Source: Bacteriovoracaceae bacterium (GTDB lineage: Bacteria > Bdellovibrionota > UBA1018). From it: DNA of 13,512 bases. The stretch lies in the NCBI GenBank assembly GCA_947500275.1, contig CANMSW010000031.1, forward strand, positions 1 to 13,512, in the 5' to 3' direction. Within the stretch, counting starts at the first letter, position 1; each line of letters opens with the position of its first letter. The notes below the pieces were generated by a model. That model had not been told where the DNA came from. It saw nothing but the letters and a program-made list of their open reading frames with translations, and ran no database searches. Below are positions 12,924 through 13,512 of this stretch, piece by piece. Both the position numbers and the translations under genes were made by a program.

Positions 12924-13512
12924 TTAGCCGATCAACTTGAGAGCCATTTGTGGGTTCTGGTTCGCTTGCGAGAGAACCGAGACACCAGCCTGAGACAAGA
13001 TATTCTGCTTAGTCAATTCAGCAGACTCCTGTGCGACGTCCACATCGCTGATCCGGCTCTTCGCTCCTGCCAAGTTTTCTTCATAAACTTGCAAGTTCGA
13101 GAAAGTCGAAGACAAGCGGTTTTGGAGTGCCCCGAGTTCGGCGCGGCTTTCCGAGAGGCTCCGAATGGCGCCATCCAGTTTACCCAAGTTCTGTTGGGCT
13201 GATTCGCGATCAGCGACTGTGATCCCCTCAATTCCCAATTTTTTGGACGAAATTTCTGTCTTTTGACGATCGTAGTAAACCCGGTCATTCGTGGCGTCGT
13301 TGTTCATACCGATTTGGATATGAAGCGAATCACCATCGCCATTCAAAAGTTTTAAACCGTTGAACTCAGTCACGTTCGATACTCGGTCCATCTCTGCGCG
13401 AAGGACCTGAACTTCTTTGTCGATGAAGCCCCGTTCCACATCAGAGATCGTATCGGATGCTGACTGAACCGACAGTTCTCGTAACCGAATGAGCACGTTC
13501 GACATTTCGTTC
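12924..13512 (-). CDS. Flagellin, C-terminal part (partial)
   Basis: The frame is open to the window edge: residues N-E precede the first Met at 13505, so the 5' end, about 75 codons, lies outside. The 195 visible residues start with the conserved NEMSNVLIRLRELSVQSASDT of flagellin domain D1 and continue through EFNGLKLLNG. A short, poorly conserved centre (HIQIGMNNDATNDRVYYD) follows, then the C-terminal D1/D0 region: LGALQNRLSSTFSNLQV, SRISDVDVAQESAELTKQNI and the very typical end QANQNPQMALKLIG. Total length would be about 270 residues, so the surface domains D2/D3 are missing, as in many bacteria with small flagellins. The protein is exported by the flagellar type III system and builds the filament. 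A terminator follows. Which flagellin paralogue this is cannot be told. Confidence 0.95.
   Translation of the reverse strand, partial: NEMSNVLIRLRELSVQSASDTISDVERGFIDKEVQVLRAEMDRVSNVTEFNGLKLLNGDGDSLHIQIGMNNDATNDRVYYDRQKTEISSKKLGIEGITVADRESAQQNLGKLDGAIRSLSESRAELGALQNRLSSTFSNLQVYEENLAGAKSRISDVDVAQESAELTKQNILSQAGVSVLSQANQNPQMALKLIG

Noticed and set aside
1..13512. CRISPR arrays, insertion sequences, prophage genes and tRNA genes
   Set aside because: None seen: no regularly spaced repeats, no transposase or integrase motifs, no terminal inverted repeats with target duplications and no cloverleaf.

Overview
The window looks like a stretch of chromosome from a flagellated Gram-negative bacterium of moderate GC content. 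Short flagellin, several Sec-type signal peptides and the housekeeping repertoire would fit a Bdellovibrionota or deltaproteobacterium-like genome, but no rRNA or other decisive marker is present, so that placement is inference. There is no sign of a prophage, transposon, CRISPR array or tRNA gene.

Layout: 1-1820 (+) holds the 3' half of carB and, overlapping it by 4 bases, a small eight-cysteine zinc-ribbon protein. A single-domain rhodanese (1821-2135, -) meets it with no spacer between the stop codons and diverges from a methionyl-tRNA synthetase gene (2235-4196, +). A His/Glu/Lys-rich secreted peptide (4292-4555, -) and ychF (4801-5901, -) follow, each with an intrinsic terminator. Next come a secreted SelO-like protein (6075-7226, +), the tightly coupled prs-pth pair (8808-7257, -), a membrane protein overlapping a GST-like gene (10102-8926, -), a secreted HNH-type nuclease-like protein (10541-11056, +), a LysR regulator with a second rhodanese 6 bases downstream (12451-11066, -), and the 3' part of a flagellin gene (12924 to the window end, -).

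How the genes fit together: carB, metG, prs, pth and ychF are pyrimidine and translation housekeeping genes. The cluster prs / pth / ychF is familiar, but here the ribosomal L25 gene that often lies in it is absent and an oppositely oriented secreted SelO-like gene sits between pth and ychF.

The two points most worth a second look are (a) the methionyl-tRNA synthetase, which keeps HIGH, KMSKS and the zinc knuckle but has changed most of the known methionine-pocket residues and carries an insertion of about 60 residues, and (b) the SelO-like protein, which has a signal peptide and retains the Lys/Glu pair and DFG motif of the pseudokinase AMPylase fold without the usual NTDN motif. A 17-bp perfect palindrome upstream of prs is a good operator candidate.
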